Positions 1-10,313 are shown, counted from the stretch's first letter. The stretch is DNA of 64,000 bases from Pacificibacter maritimus (GCF_003814915.1 NZ_RKQK01000001.1:354031-418030), one strand, 5' to 3'. Program-made: numbers and translations. Notes: generated by a model not told the origin, from the sequence alone.

Positions 1-24
1 GGCCCAATCGCAACCGACGCCTGA
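1..24 (+). CDS. possible C-terminal end of an upstream gene (partial)
   Basis: Frame 1 is open from the window edge and closes at a TGA at 22-24, leaving only seven codons (ending T-D-A). The next gene starts 4 bases later, so a coupled upstream gene is plausible. Nothing can be said about function, and chance could produce this. Confidence 0.25.
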   Translation, partial: GPIATDA

Positions 25-28
25 AACG

Positions 29-604
29 ATGACCCCAGAAAACGTATTGTCTTTCTGGTTAGATGAGTTGACGCCACAACAGTGGTATAGCGTCGATGAA
101 AATTTGGATGCGCGCATCCGTGATAAATTTTTGGCAACTTGGGAAAAGGCCCAGCAGGGCGCATTTTCCTTGTGGCTAACCCATGCGTCAGGGGCTTTGG
201 CTTATATCATTTTGAATGATCAAATGCCGCGCAATATGTTCCGTGGATCGGGGAAAAGCTTTGCCTCTGATCGGATTGCTCTGGCGGCCGCAAAGGCTGC
301 GATTTCCAAGGGCTGGGATCTTAAAATCGATGCGCCCGCGCGTCAGTTTTTCTACCTGCCTTTGATGCATTCTGAGTGTCTGACCGATCAAGAACGCAAC
401 ATTTGTTTGTTCAAAGAACGCATGGGCAGTACGGGCGATAATTTGGCCCACGCAAAGGCACATCGCAACATCATTCGTGACTTTGGCCGCTTTCCCTACC
501 GCAACGAGGCTTTGAAACGGGCAACAACAGTGGCGGAAGCAAAGTTTTTAGAACGTGGTGGATATAGGTCTGCTTTAGAACATGTGTCGCAAAAAGCGGC
601 GTAA
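29..604 (+). CDS. DUF924 family protein
   Basis: A 191-residue soluble protein that I recognise as the DUF924 family. It opens with the family hallmark in which 'VLSFWLDEL' is followed by a W-Y segment (about residues 6-22), and it has a central stretch 'LNDQMPRNMFRG' and a later 'FFYLPLMHSE' block, both typical. The length fits the family. It is predicted all-helical with no signal peptide or membrane segment. The biochemical role of the family is not established, so none is proposed. It is followed by a hairpin terminator (641-672) and is therefore probably not cotranscribed with lpdA downstream. Confidence 0.85.
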   Translation: MTPENVLSFWLDELTPQQWYSVDENLDARIRDKFLATWEKAQQGAFSLWLTHASGALAYIILNDQMPRNMFRGSGKSFASDRIALAAAKAAISKGWDLKIDAPARQFFYLPLMHSECLTDQERNICLFKERMGSTGDNLAHAKAHRNIIRDFGRFPYRNEALKRATTVAEAKFLERGGYRSALEHVSQKAA

Positions 605-640
605 CACCCTGTAATAAAAATAAAAGTTGGAAAAAATCCC

Positions 641-676
641 CATCCCGCGCGAGCCATGCAGTGCGCGGGATGCAGC
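641..676 (+). terminator. rho-independent terminator after the DUF924 gene
   Basis: Perfect 10-bp stem CATCCCGCGC (641-650) with GCGCGGGATG (663-672), a 12-base loop, then a short T-rich tract (CAGCTTTT). Confidence 0.6.
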
Positions 677-763
677 TTTTCACGCGCAAAGGCACCTCCA
701 GCCGTTGCTCGAATTTCAGATATAGTTTAGTATCAAACTAAATATGGTTTCGGGAGGATCCCC

Positions 764-2158
764 ATGGCAGATAAATCTTTTGATCTCGTTGTAATTGGTG
801 CAGGACCAGGCGGTTATGTTGCCGCTATTCGCGCGGCTCAGCTTGGCCTTTCAGTGGCCTGTATTGAGCGCGAAAACTTGGGCGGCATTTGTTTGAACTG
901 GGGTTGTATCCCAACCAAAGCATTGTTGCGCTCGGCTGAAGTTTACCACCAAATGGAACGCGCTAAAGATTACGGTCTGGCGGCTGAAAAGATCAGTTTT
1001 GATTTGGATGCTATCGTCAAGCGTTCGCGCGGCGTGGCCAAGCAAATGAACGCAGGCATCAAAGGTCTGTTCAAGAAAAACAAAGTCACCTCAATCATGG
1101 GCGAGGCCAAATTGGCAGGCAACGGCAAAGTCGTTGTGAAAACCGATGCGGGCGAAGAAACCCTTGTGGGCAAAAACATCATCGTGGCCACTGGCGCGCG
1201 GGCCCGTGAATTGCCAGGTCTTGAGGCCGACGGCGATCTGGTTTGGGCTTACCGCCAAGCGCTTGTGCCAACACGGATGCCGAAAAAGCTTTTGGTGATC
1301 GGATCTGGTGCCATCGGTATCGAATTTGCGTCCTTCTACAACACGCTTGGCGCTGACACGACTGTGGTCGAAGTCATGGACCGCGTGCTGCCTGTCGAAG
1401 ACAAAGACATCTCAGCCTTTGCGAAAAAGCAATTCGTGAAACAGGGCATGACCATTTTGGAAAAATCAGGCGTGAAACAGCTTGATCGTGGCAATGGTAA
1501 AGTTGTCGCCCATATCGAAATCAACGGCAAAATCGAAAAGCAAGAATTCGACACTGTGATTTCTGCTGTCGGTATTGTTGGTAATGTCGAAGGTTTGGGG
1601 CTGGAAGATCTCGGCGTCAAAGTCGACCGCACCCATATTGTCACCGACGAATTCTGCCGCACGGGCGTGGAGGGTGTCTTTGCCATCGGTGATGTCGCAG
1701 GCGCACCTTGGTTGGCACATAAGGCATCGCACGAAGGCGTGATGGTTGCGGAATTGATTGCAGGCGAAAAAGCCCATCCGATCAAGCCAAATTCCATCGC
1801 TGGCTGCACATATTGTCATCCGCAAGTGGCGTCCGTTGGCTTGACCGAAGCAAAAGCGGTCGAGGCTGGCTATAAAGTCAAAGTCGGTAAATTCCCGTTC
1901 ATTGGCAATGGTAAAGCTGTTGCAATGGGCGAGGCTGAAGGTCTGGTGAAAACCGTGTTTGACGCGGCAACTGGCGAATTGTTGGGCGCACATATGGTTG
2001 GCGCAGAAGTCACTGAAATGATCCAAGGCTATGTGATCGGGCGTCAGCTTGAAACCACAGAAGAAGACCTGATGCAGACTGTCTTCCCGCATCCAACCAT
2101 GTCTGAAATGATGCATGAATCTGTGCTAGATGCTTACGGGCGCGCGATCCACATTTAA
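764..2158 (+). CDS. lpdA: dihydrolipoyl dehydrogenase (E3)
   Basis: FAD-dependent enzyme that reoxidises the lipoyl groups of 2-oxoacid dehydrogenase complexes or the glycine cleavage system, reducing NAD+. The 464 residues match the family. Visible features are the FAD-binding G-x-G-x-x-G at residues 12-17, the redox disulfide in GGICLNWGCIPTK (C43 and C48), a second NAD-binding glycine motif near residue 180, and the catalytic FPHPTMSE block (His443, Glu448) at the dimerisation end. A strong Shine-Dalgarno (GGGAGGA) precedes the ATG. No E1 or E2 gene lies beside it, and terminators bracket it, so it is transcribed alone. It could serve several complexes or be a second E3 copy. Confidence 0.95.
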   Translation: MADKSFDLVVIGAGPGGYVAAIRAAQLGLSVACIERENLGGICLNWGCIPTKALLRSAEVYHQMERAKDYGLAAEKISFDLDAIVKRSRGVAKQMNAGIKGLFKKNKVTSIMGEAKLAGNGKVVVKTDAGEETLVGKNIIVATGARARELPGLEADGDLVWAYRQALVPTRMPKKLLVIGSGAIGIEFASFYNTLGADTTVVEVMDRVLPVEDKDISAFAKKQFVKQGMTILEKSGVKQLDRGNGKVVAHIEINGKIEKQEFDTVISAVGIVGNVEGLGLEDLGVKVDRTHIVTDEFCRTGVEGVFAIGDVAGAPWLAHKASHEGVMVAELIAGEKAHPIKPNSIAGCTYCHPQVASVGLTEAKAVEAGYKVKVGKFPFIGNGKAVAMGEAEGLVKTVFDAATGELLGAHMVGAEVTEMIQGYVIGRQLETTEEDLMQTVFPHPTMSEMMHESVLDAYGRAIHI

Positions 2159-2179
2159 TCTGATCAAAATGCAATGCTG

Positions 2180-2204
2180 CGCCGCCCCTAGAGGGCGGCG
2201 TTTT
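2180..2204 (+). terminator. terminator after lpdA
   Basis: Stem CGCCGCCC (2180-2187) with GGGCGGCG (2193-2200), loop of five, followed by TTTTGCGTTTTT. Confidence 0.85.
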
Positions 2205-2297
2205 GCGTTTTTGATCTTTGTTTACAAACTTGTGCACAGATCATTCATTTATGCGCGTGGCCTTGTGCATCTTTGAGCAGAAAGATACGATGCCCGC

Positions 2298-3266
2298 ATG
2301 ACTGATTGGGATTCCTTGCGATATATTTTGGCCGTGGCCCGCGAAGGCGGATTGTCTGGCGCTGCGCGGGTTTTAGGCGTCAATCACGCCACTGTGTCGC
2401 GCCAATTGTCACGCGCTGAAGAGGCCGCAGGGGTGCGGTTTTTCACACGTCTTGCGTCAGGATTACAAGCGACTGAAGCAGGGAAAGTCGCCATCGGCCA
2501 CGCCGAAGAAGTCGAAGCGCGCATGGTCGCGCTGGATATTGCATTGGCCGCACGTGATGAAACTGAAGAAGGCGAGTTGACCATCACCATTCCGCCTCTT
2601 GTGGCCGATGATCTGTTTGCAGAAGATCTAAAAGAATTCAAACGGTTGCACCCAAATATTGACCTGAAAATTCATGGCGCGGTCAAGGTGTTGAACCTGC
2701 ACAAACGCGAAGCTGACATCGCCATTCGGGTCAGCAATTCCCCCGAAGAAAGCCTGTGGGGGCGGATGATGGCACCGCAGCGCGCAGGCTGGTTTGCCTC
2801 GCCTGCATTTTTGGAAGAATACGCCGATGTGTTGACAGGCAAGGACACAGAAACGCCGCTGCCCTACATCGGGTTCACCGCATGGGACAATGTCTGTCCG
2901 CCGACACTTTTTGCCAATATGCCCAGCTGCAAACTGGCCTTGAAAACCGATGATATGATGTCGGCTATTTCTGCGGCTCATCTTGGGATTGGGATCATGC
3001 GCTGCACGCATTTGGTGGGCAGTCGTGATCCAAAATTGGTACGCATCCCGCAATTTGCCCTTGATGATCACTTTCCGATTTGGATTTTAACCCATCCTGA
3101 TCTGCGCCATGTGCCGCGTGTCACCGAGTTTATGCGCTTTATCGCAGGGCGTTTTTCCGCGCGTCGTGATGTGTATTTTGGGCCAGATGAACCCAATGCG
3201 GGCGGTCAGATGGCAGTGAATGAACAGGCCACTTTTGATGGCACCGCGACTGAGGCTGCGCAATAA
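2298..3266 (+). CDS. LysR family transcriptional regulator
   Basis: A 322-residue regulator with an N-terminal winged helix-turn-helix (residues about 3-62, including 'ARVLGVNHATVSRQLSRAEE') and a periplasmic-binding-protein-like effector domain (about 90-295). The start 'MTDWDSLRYILAVAREG' is typical of the LysR subgroup that often controls oxidoreductase or detoxification genes. The C-terminal tail of about 25 residues beyond the effector fold is low complexity. The flanking genes (lpdA upstream, uvrA downstream) are housekeeping genes on the same strand, so the usual divergent-target rule gives no clue to its target. The effector is unknown. Confidence 0.9.
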   Translation: MTDWDSLRYILAVAREGGLSGAARVLGVNHATVSRQLSRAEEAAGVRFFTRLASGLQATEAGKVAIGHAEEVEARMVALDIALAARDETEEGELTITIPPLVADDLFAEDLKEFKRLHPNIDLKIHGAVKVLNLHKREADIAIRVSNSPEESLWGRMMAPQRAGWFASPAFLEEYADVLTGKDTETPLPYIGFTAWDNVCPPTLFANMPSCKLALKTDDMMSAISAAHLGIGIMRCTHLVGSRDPKLVRIPQFALDDHFPIWILTHPDLRHVPRVTEFMRFIAGRFSARRDVYFGPDEPNAGGQMAVNEQATFDGTATEAAQ

Positions 3267-3375
3267 CACTTAGGCGGATGTGCGGGCTTGGTTTCGCGAA
3301 ATCTATTTTGGGTGATGTAGCGGGTCTTGTGCACAGGCGCGGGGTCAGGCGAGGCTTCCTATATATTTCCCGCAT

Positions 3376-3390
3376 GTTCGCTTAATGTTC
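3376..3390 (+). promoter_or_regulatory. SOS (LexA) box upstream of uvrA
   Basis: GTTC at 3376-3379, seven bases, GTTC at 3387-3390. This is an exact match to the direct-repeat LexA operator GTTC-N7-GTTC known for Alphaproteobacteria. It lies 88 bp before the uvrA start codon, where repression of uvrA by LexA is expected. Confidence 0.85.
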
Positions 3391-3477
3391 TTATTTTTTT
3401 GTTGGAACCTCAGGCAGACACAGCTAGATATGACCAAAGCCTCGGGCTTTGGGTGAAATTACACGGGTGTTGGGCAG

Positions 3478-6360
3478 ATGGCAGAACTGAAATCAATCGA
3501 AGTCAGAGGTGCGCGCGAGCACAATCTCAAGAATATAGATGTGGATATCCCACGCGACCAGCTTGTGGTCATCACGGGCCTCTCAGGGTCGGGGAAATCG
3601 TCACTGGCTTTTGATACAATCTATGCCGAAGGTCAGCGCCGCTATGTGGAATCTTTGAGCGCCTATGCGCGGCAATTCCTTGATATGATGGGCAAACCTG
3701 ATGTGGATCACATCTCAGGCCTTAGTCCTGCGATCTCGATTGAACAAAAAACCACATCGAAAAACCCGCGCTCAACCGTGGGCACTGTGACCGAGATTTA
3801 CGACTACATGCGTTTGCTTTTTGCGCGCGCTGGAACGCCCTATAGCCCTGCGACAGGCGACCCGATTGAAGCGCAACAGGTCCAAGATATGGTTGATATC
3901 GTCATGGCGCTGCCTGAAAGCACACGCGGCTTTTTGCTGGCGCCCATCGTGCGCGACCGTAAAGGGGAATACCGCAAAGAGTTTTTAGAACTGCGCAAAC
4001 AGGGCTTTCAACGGGTAAAGGTGGATGGCGAATTCTACGAATTGGATGAGCCGCCCACATTGGATAAAAAATACCGCCATAACATTGATGTGGTGGTGGA
4101 CCGTATTGTGGTGCGCGAAGGTTTGGAAACCCGTTTGGCGGATTCCCTGCGTACAGCGCTTGATCTGGCCGATGGGATCGCGATTTTGGAAACCGCGCCG
4201 CGCGAAGGCGAGGGCGAGGCAGAGCGCATCACATTTTCTGAAAACTTCGCCTGTCCTGTCTCTGGCTTTACCATCCCTGAAATCGAGCCACGCTTGTTTT
4301 CTTTCAACACGCCTTTTGGCGCTTGTCCGAAATGTGACGGGCTGGGGGCTGAGTTGTTTTTCGACGAACGTCTTGTGGTGCCTGACGCGACGCTGAAAGT
4401 CTATGACGGCGCGATTGCCCCATGGCGCAAAGGCAAGTCACCCTATTTCCGCCAAACCATCGAAGCCATCGCCAAACACTACGGGTTCAAAGAATCGAGT
4501 CCATGGAAAGACCTGCCTGAGGCCATCCAACAGGTGTTTTTGCGTGGCTCTGGCGATGAAGAAATCAAATTTCGCTACGACGAAGGCGGCCGCGTTTACG
4601 AAGTCACGCGCAGCTTCGAAGGTGTGATCCCCAATATGGAACGCCGCTACCGCGAGACCGATTCCAACTGGATTCGCGAAGAATTCGAACGCTACCAAAA
4701 CAACCGCCCCTGCGGCACGTGTGGCGGCTATCGTCTGCGCCCCGAAGCACTGGCCGTCAAAATCGGGCCTGAAAGCAACCGCATGCATGCAGGCGAGGTG
4801 GTGCAATTGTCGATCAAGGATGCCTTTGATTGGGTCGACGGCATAGACGCGCACCTGAGCCCGCAAAAACAAGAAATTGCGCGTGCCATCATCAAAGAAA
4901 TCCGCGAACGCCTTGGGTTTTTGAACAATGTTGGTTTGGATTACCTGTCCTTGTCGCGCAACTCAGGCACGCTGTCTGGCGGGGAAAGCCAACGCATCCG
5001 CTTGGCGTCTCAAATCGGGTCTGGGCTGCAGGGCGTTTTATACGTGCTCGACGAACCTTCAATCGGCCTGCACCAACGCGACAATGACCGTCTGATCGGC
5101 ACGCTGAAAAAGCTGCGCAATCAAGGCAATACAGTGATTGTTGTGGAACATGACGAGGACATGATCCGCGAAGCTGACTATGTTTTCGACATCGGGCCAG
5201 GTGCGGGCGTTCATGGCGGGCAAGTTGTTGCCAAGGGCACGCCCGCCGAAATAGAGACCGCAAAAGGGTCGATTACAGGCGAATATCTGACAGGCAAACG
5301 TGAAATTCCCGTGCCTGAAAAGCGCCGCAAGGGGAATAAGAAAAAGATCAAGGTGGTCAATGCCACGGGCAACAATCTGAAAAATGTCACAGCCGATTTT
5401 CCCTTGGGACAATTCGTTGTGGTTTCTGGTGTGTCGGGGGGCGGCAAGTCAACGCTGACCTTGGAAACTCTGTTTAAAACCGCCTCAACCCGCTTGAATG
5501 GTGCACGTCAAACGCCTGCGCCTTGCGATGAAATTCGCGGGCTTGAGCATTTGGACAAGGTCATCGATATCGACCAACGCCCGATCGGGCGCACGCCGCG
5601 ATCCAATCCCGCCACTTACACTGGGGCCTTCACGCCGATCCGTGAATGGTTCGCAGGGCTCCCTGAATCCAAAGCGCGCGGCTATAAACCTGGACGCTTT
5701 AGTTTCAACGTCAAAGGCGGGCGCTGTGAGGCCTGCCAAGGCGATGGTGTGATCAAGATCGAAATGCACTTTTTGCCTGATGTTTACGTTGAATGTGAGA
5801 CCTGCAAAGGGGCACGTTACAACCGCGAAACTTTGGAAGTTCAGTTTAAAGGCAAGAGCATAGCCGATGTTCTTGATATGACTGTTGAAGACGCGCAAGA
5901 ATTTTTCAAAGCTGTGCCAAGCATCCGTGACAAGATGGATGCGCTGATGCGGGTGGGGCTTGGCTATATCAAAGTCGGGCAACAGGCGACGACCCTATCA
6001 GGCGGTGAAGCGCAGCGGGTCAAACTGTCGAAAGAGCTGGCCAAGCGCTCTACGGGGCGCACGCTCTATATCCTTGATGAGCCAACAACGGGCCTGCATT
6101 TTGAAGACGTTAAAAAACTGCTCGAAGTGCTGCACGAGCTGGTCGATCAGGGCAATTCCATGATCGTGATTGAGCATAATCTGGATGTCATCAAAACCGC
6201 CGACCACATCATCGATATCGGCCCTGAGGGCGGCGATGGCGGCGGTATGATCGTGGCCACAGGCACGCCAGAACAAGTGGCCGAGGTCGAGGCCTCGCAT
6301 ACGGGGCGCTATCTCAAGCCGATGTTGGAAAAGATCGCAGCGCGCAAGGCCGCCGAGTGA
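3478..6360 (+). CDS. uvrA: excinuclease ABC subunit A
   Basis: Damage-recognition ATPase of nucleotide excision repair, acting as a dimer that loads UvrB at lesions. The 960 residues match the family. There are two ABC ATPase modules: the first Walker A (GLSGSGKS) lies at residues 34-41 and the second (GVSGGGKST) near residue 651. Each module has an LSGGE signature, and Cys-pair zinc modules are visible (ACPKCDG in the first half; CEACQGDG with CETCKGAR in the second). The second Walker A carries GGGKS rather than the more common GSGKS, a tolerated change. An SOS box lies 88 bp upstream. The stop overlaps the next start (GTGA), so the NUDIX gene is probably translationally coupled. Confidence 0.97.
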   Translation: MAELKSIEVRGAREHNLKNIDVDIPRDQLVVITGLSGSGKSSLAFDTIYAEGQRRYVESLSAYARQFLDMMGKPDVDHISGLSPAISIEQKTTSKNPRSTVGTVTEIYDYMRLLFARAGTPYSPATGDPIEAQQVQDMVDIVMALPESTRGFLLAPIVRDRKGEYRKEFLELRKQGFQRVKVDGEFYELDEPPTLDKKYRHNIDVVVDRIVVREGLETRLADSLRTALDLADGIAILETAPREGEGEAERITFSENFACPVSGFTIPEIEPRLFSFNTPFGACPKCDGLGAELFFDERLVVPDATLKVYDGAIAPWRKGKSPYFRQTIEAIAKHYGFKESSPWKDLPEAIQQVFLRGSGDEEIKFRYDEGGRVYEVTRSFEGVIPNMERRYRETDSNWIREEFERYQNNRPCGTCGGYRLRPEALAVKIGPESNRMHAGEVVQLSIKDAFDWVDGIDAHLSPQKQEIARAIIKEIRERLGFLNNVGLDYLSLSRNSGTLSGGESQRIRLASQIGSGLQGVLYVLDEPSIGLHQRDNDRLIGTLKKLRNQGNTVIVVEHDEDMIREADYVFDIGPGAGVHGGQVVAKGTPAEIETAKGSITGEYLTGKREIPVPEKRRKGNKKKIKVVNATGNNLKNVTADFPLGQFVVVSGVSGGGKSTLTLETLFKTASTRLNGARQTPAPCDEIRGLEHLDKVIDIDQRPIGRTPRSNPATYTGAFTPIREWFAGLPESKARGYKPGRFSFNVKGGRCEACQGDGVIKIEMHFLPDVYVECETCKGARYNRETLEVQFKGKSIADVLDMTVEDAQEFFKAVPSIRDKMDALMRVGLGYIKVGQQATTLSGGEAQRVKLSKELAKRSTGRTLYILDEPTTGLHFEDVKKLLEVLHELVDQGNSMIVIEHNLDVIKTADHIIDIGPEGGDGGGMIVATGTPEQVAEVEASHTGRYLKPMLEKIAARKAAE

Positions 6361-6815
6361 CCCACAGGTCGCCCAAACTTGGCGCGCTGGCGGTGGTGAT
6401 CCGCGACGATCACGCGCTTTTGGTGCAGCGTAAGAACCCGCCAGATGCTGGCACTTGGGGCTATGCGGGTGGGCATGTGGAGTTCGGCGAAAGTTTTGCC
6501 GAGGCCGCTGTGCGTGAATTGCATGAGGAAACGGGGGTCATCGCCAAACCTGTGCAACTTATTGACACCGCTGAATTTATCCACCGCGATGACCACGGCG
6601 ACGGGCAAGGGAATGTGACCCATCATTTCGTGCTTGGCGCTGTGCTTTGTGAATACGTCTCAGGCGAACCTGTCGCGGATGATGATGCACTGGATGCCGC
6701 TTGGGTGCCGCTGAAAGATATCTACGCCAAACGCCTGCCCATGTCAGATAAGGTTGATGACGTGGCGCGCGCCGCCCTGCATCTGCTGCGGGATAAATCG
6801 GGGCGGCGCGGCTAA
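6357..6815 (+). CDS. NUDIX hydrolase
   Basis: A 152-residue pyrophosphohydrolase of the NUDIX superfamily, which cleaves nucleoside diphosphates linked to another moiety. The Nudix box is intact: [20 protein letters not shown] continuing into ETGV at about residues 38-61, with the G-x5-E-x7-R-E-x2-E-E-x-G pattern and all metal-binding glutamates. It starts with GTG that overlaps the uvrA TGA by four bases, so it is coupled to uvrA and perhaps also SOS-induced. A role in cleaning damaged nucleotides would fit that position, but this is inference; the substrate cannot be read from the sequence. Confidence 0.9.
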   Translation: MTHRSPKLGALAVVIRDDHALLVQRKNPPDAGTWGYAGGHVEFGESFAEAAVRELHEETGVIAKPVQLIDTAEFIHRDDHGDGQGNVTHHFVLGAVLCEYVSGEPVADDDALDAAWVPLKDIYAKRLPMSDKVDDVARAALHLLRDKSGRRG

Positions 6816-6818
6816 AAT

Positions 6819-7544
6819 TTAAATTGGGCGCTCAAGATCTGCTTCCAATTTGAACGCGCGCAGGCTCATGATCACGAGGGCAAAAGCACCAAGACTGGCC
6901 AGCCCAACAAGTCCCCAATGGTGGTCCCAGTTTTTGGCGGCGATCGCGATCAGCGCCCATGCCACGCCCAAGGTGTAAAACGGCGCGTCAGGGCGCAGTT
7001 TACGCCCCCAAAGGGCCAGAGCAAAGGCCGCGATCAAACACAGATAAGCCCAGCCCAATTCGCCCAAAACCATGCCGTAGCCTGCGCCAAGCAATCCCAG
7101 CCCCGCGAAACTTGCCGCCGTCAACCAGCCTGCATAAAGCGCCACAGGGGCGCGGGCCAGCCAAGGGTCCAAAACAGGCGCACGCTTCATGGCGATCAGG
7201 GCAAAGCCTAGCATGATAAAAATCATCAGTTGGGCCCAAACTGGTGAGACCTCCGCCACCGATAACCAGCCCGCACCCACCAGCAATGACCAAAACAAAG
7301 GCATCCGCATCGGGGCCCAGTCTTGGGCATCATGACGTTTGAACAGGCTCATCCCTGCGTGGACCAGTAACCAAAGATAGATCACGCCCCATAGGGCAAA
7401 GGCATAGCCAGCAGGCTGCACAGGCGGGTCAATTTGCGGATAGGGGTAAAGCGCGGGGTCGAACCCGCCAAACTGGGGCACCAAAAACGGACCAGCAACA
7501 AAGGCGAGGGTGGCACATGCAAGAAGAATGGCTTGAAATCGCAT
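6819..7544 (-). CDS. TspO/MBR-like (tryptophan-rich) membrane protein
   Basis: A polytopic membrane protein of 241 residues with about seven hydrophobic segments. It carries 'PAGYAFALWGVIYLWLL' near residue 45, which resembles the P-x-G/W-x-F-x-x-x-W-x-x-x-Y block of tryptophan-rich sensory (TspO-related) proteins, and further Trp residues in later helices. It is longer than classical five-helix TspO (about 160 residues), so it belongs to the larger, poorly characterised branch. I chose the ATG at 7544 because an AAAGGAC Shine-Dalgarno sits just upstream. It converges with the NUDIX gene (3-bp gap). Its ligand is unknown. Confidence 0.65.
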   Translation of the reverse strand: MRFQAILLACATLAFVAGPFLVPQFGGFDPALYPYPQIDPPVQPAGYAFALWGVIYLWLLVHAGMSLFKRHDAQDWAPMRMPLFWSLLVGAGWLSVAEVSPVWAQLMIFIMLGFALIAMKRAPVLDPWLARAPVALYAGWLTAASFAGLGLLGAGYGMVLGELGWAYLCLIAAFALALWGRKLRPDAPFYTLGVAWALIAIAAKNWDHHWGLVGLASLGAFALVIMSLRAFKLEADLERPI

Positions 7545-7617
7545 AAAATGTCCTTTCTTTTTATTGATAACGCGCCGAATGGCGCTTTGGTTCAATAAAA
7601 TACTGACGTGAAACGAA

Positions 7618-7664
7618 AAAAGCGGACCCATTGATCAAACCTGTGATCACATAGGCCCGCTTTT
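7618..7664 (-). terminator. imperfect terminator after serS
   Basis: AAAAGCGG (7618-7625) pairs with CCGCTTTT (7657-7664) with inner helical pairs including TTGATCA and TGATCA. Read on the minus strand it ends in a T run, between serS and the membrane-protein gene. Confidence 0.5.
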
Positions 7665-7690
7665 GATCGCGTATCATGCAATTTTAGACG

Positions 7691-8983
7691 TTACGCCAAA
7701 GTGCCCTCGAGTGTCAGCGTGGTTTTTCCGCCCAAATAAGGTGCCAAGACCGCTGGCAATGTCACAGTGCCGTCCGCGTTTTGACCGTTTTCCAGCACAG
7801 CAATCAAGGTGCGCCCGACAGCCAAGCCAGAGCCATTGAGCGTGTGCACGAACTCGGGCTTGCCGCCATCGGCTGGCTTAAACCGTGCGTTCATACGGCG
7901 CGCTTGGAAATCGCCCGTGGTGGAGACTGATGAAATTTCGCGATAGGCATTTTGACCTGGTAACCAAGCTTCGATATCAAATGTACGCCGCGCGCCAAAG
8001 CCCATGTCGCCTGTGCACAAATCAACGGTGCGGTAGGCCACGCCAAGCTTTTCCAAAATACCTTCGGCACAGCCCAACATCCGCGCTTGTTCCGCGTCAG
8101 AGTCGTCTGGATGGGTGATCGACACCATTTCGACCTTTTCAAACTGGTGTTGGCGCAACATGCCCGATGTATCGCGACCTGCAGAACCCGCTTCTGAACG
8201 GAAACACAAAGAATGCGCTGTCATGCGGATCGGCAACTGCGCCGCGTCCAAAACATCCCCCGCGACAGAATAGGTCAGCGGCACTTCGGATGTCGGGATC
8301 AACCACCAGCCGTTTGTGGTCTGATAGCTGTCGTCACCGAATTTTGGCAATTTATCTGTGCCATACATGGCCTCGTCGCGCACCATGACGGGCGTGTTCA
8401 CTTCTGTGAGCCCGTTTTCGTCCACATGGGTGTCGATCATGAACTGCGCCAAAGCGCGGTGAATGCGCGCCACGCCGCCTTTTAGCACCACAAAACGCGT
8501 GCCAGATAACTTGGCGCCCGTTTCGAAATCCATCGACGCCTGCACAGAGGCAATTTCATAATGCTCCTTTGGCTCGAAATCGAAAGACGGCACATCGCCC
8601 CATGTTTTGACTTCGACGTTGTCATCTTCGTCTTTGCCCTCAGGTGCGGCCTCGGCAGGCAAGTTCGGAATACGCGCCAGCGCATCTGTCAGCTCTGCGT
8701 CTTTGGCCTTTGCATCTTCGTTCAACTGCGCAACTTCGGCCTTTTTCTCAGCCACAAGCGCACGCAGGCGTTCAAATTCTGCCTCATCCCCACGGGCTTT
8801 GGCGGCCCCCACTTCTTTAGAGGCTTTGTTCTGCGCGGCTTTGGCCTCTTCGGCGGCGACAATCATCGCGCGGCGTGCGGAATCGATGGCCAAAATGTCA
8901 GCCGACATCCCATCCAACCCACGGCGCGCAAGGCTCGCGTCAAAAGCATCAGGATTTTCGCGAATGGATTTGATGTCATGCAT
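7691..8983 (-). CDS. serS: seryl-tRNA synthetase
   Basis: Class II aminoacyl-tRNA synthetase charging tRNA-Ser (and the serine step of selenocysteine tRNA where present). The 430 residues match bacterial SerRS. The N-terminal antiparallel coiled-coil tRNA-binding arm is evident at about residues 30-105 (Ala/Glu/Lys-rich heptads). The catalytic core has motif 2 ([20 protein letters not shown], about residues 260-280) and motif 3 near the C-terminus ([12 protein letters not shown]). The start '[22 protein letters not shown]' is canonical. The upstream region to the pentapeptide-repeat gene is 118 bp. Confidence 0.97.
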   Translation of the reverse strand: MHDIKSIRENPDAFDASLARRGLDGMSADILAIDSARRAMIVAAEEAKAAQNKASKEVGAAKARGDEAEFERLRALVAEKKAEVAQLNEDAKAKDAELTDALARIPNLPAEAAPEGKDEDDNVEVKTWGDVPSFDFEPKEHYEIASVQASMDFETGAKLSGTRFVVLKGGVARIHRALAQFMIDTHVDENGLTEVNTPVMVRDEAMYGTDKLPKFGDDSYQTTNGWWLIPTSEVPLTYSVAGDVLDAAQLPIRMTAHSLCFRSEAGSAGRDTSGMLRQHQFEKVEMVSITHPDDSDAEQARMLGCAEGILEKLGVAYRTVDLCTGDMGFGARRTFDIEAWLPGQNAYREISSVSTTGDFQARRMNARFKPADGGKPEFVHTLNGSGLAVGRTLIAVLENGQNADGTVTLPAVLAPYLGGKTTLTLEGTLA

Positions 8984-9101
8984 CTGAGGAGTCCTTGGAT
9001 TGGAAATCTGTTGTGCTGCTTATGCAATAGGGCGAGGGCGGGATCAAGCGGGCACGGCCCGCCGCGGGCGGGTGCGGCCTGTAGCGGTTAGGGGCGTGAT
9101 G

Positions 9102-10313
9102 CTATTCTTTGCGAAGTTGAGGCGGGATATAGGCGTCGGGATCTTTTTTGAAAAGCGCCCACTCCTTTAGGTATTCTTTATAGTTTAGCGCGCTGGTTGG
9201 CCACTTGTCTTTGACCAAGGGTTTGATGTCGTCGGGCAGCATCACAGTAGCATCACCAAAAGCTGATGTGACAAGATCACCTAAGTTAGGGACGTCTTTT
9301 AAATTGACAGACCTCAGGGTCGCACCCGTTGCATGCACGGCCCTGAGGTCTGTTTTTTCATTGAAACTTGCATAGCCTAGATCTGCCGCCTCGAGACTTA
9401 CGCCCATTAAATTCGCCCCGTCGAGAGTAGCAGATCGCATTTCTGCCTCGACGAGCTTCGCTCTGTGGAGGCTTGCATTCACGAGTGTCGCATAGTTAAG
9501 TTGTGCTCGGGTGAAATTCGCAAAGAGAATTTTAGCCCCATCCAGTGCTGAATTGTTCATCTTAGCGTGCTCGAAATTTAGTCCGTCGAGTTGCATCGCT
9601 TGTAGATTGACGCCTGTCAGGTCAATGGCCAATTCGGTGGCAGGCACCTTTGTCTGCTCGTGCAAACGGCCCAAGACCTGCGCTGCTGTTTCCATGTCAG
9701 AGCGTTTGACTTCAAGATCATTGGCCCATTTCCGAAGTTCAAAACCTTCCAGGCCTTGGGGCATTTTTTCGGCAGGATAGTCTCGCGTCATTTCGCGCAG
9801 GTATACGCAGAGCATCCGTGCAATGCGCGGGGCCATGGCGGGGCGTTCAATTGCTAGGGCTTCTAGCCGATCGATTGCGCCATTGCGGCGGATGATGTCG
9901 TCTTTCCAGACATCCACATAGCGGTCCTCTTGCTTTTCGCTGGTCTGATAGCGCGCATGCAGGTCATTGTTGGCGTCGTTTAATTTCTCGTTGAACATCA
10001 CATCTTCATTATGCCTGTTCTGTTCGGTGGTGAGCTTGAGGCGATAGATTGTAAAGGGCAGGGCGACGAGGGCAACGACCAGTAAGCCAATGTTGCGAAT
10101 AGCCTCTGATGCATCTTTGGCCTGATCTCCACCAGCGGCATAAAGATAGAGCGCTTTGCTAAGGCCAAAAATGGCGAACAATCCTATCAGAAGCGTCACG
10201 AAGGCCAAGCACATCAGGGCAAACCCAATAAAAACGCCCAGTGTTTTTGATTTGCCCCAATCAGGGATAGATTTCAGTCCAAGCCAGTTCAAAAATCCGT
10301 TTTTCTCGCTCAT
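9102..10313 (-). CDS. membrane-anchored pentapeptide-repeat protein
   Basis: About 403 residues. Two hydrophobic helices occupy the N-terminal part (about 22-60 and 85-108), then a charged, probably helical segment (about 110-235), then a run of pentapeptide repeats (about 240-345) with the A(N/D)LxX pattern, e.g. 'LDGANLMGVSLEAADLGYAS'. The repeats should form a right-handed quadrilateral beta-helix exposed to the cytoplasm. The ATG at 10313 begins 'MSEKNGFLNWLGLK'; an in-frame TTG at 10328 has a GGAGG 17 bases upstream and is an alternative. Function unknown; similar architectures occur in many marine bacteria as hypothetical proteins. Confidence 0.8.
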   Translation of the reverse strand: MSEKNGFLNWLGLKSIPDWGKSKTLGVFIGFALMCLAFVTLLIGLFAIFGLSKALYLYAAGGDQAKDASEAIRNIGLLVVALVALPFTIYRLKLTTEQNRHNEDVMFNEKLNDANNDLHARYQTSEKQEDRYVDVWKDDIIRRNGAIDRLEALAIERPAMAPRIARMLCVYLREMTRDYPAEKMPQGLEGFELRKWANDLEVKRSDMETAAQVLGRLHEQTKVPATELAIDLTGVNLQAMQLDGLNFEHAKMNNSALDGAKILFANFTRAQLNYATLVNASLHRAKLVEAEMRSATLDGANLMGVSLEAADLGYASFNEKTDLRAVHATGATLRSVNLKDVPNLGDLVTSAFGDATVMLPDDIKPLVKDKWPTSALNYKEYLKEWALFKKDPDAYIPPQLRKE

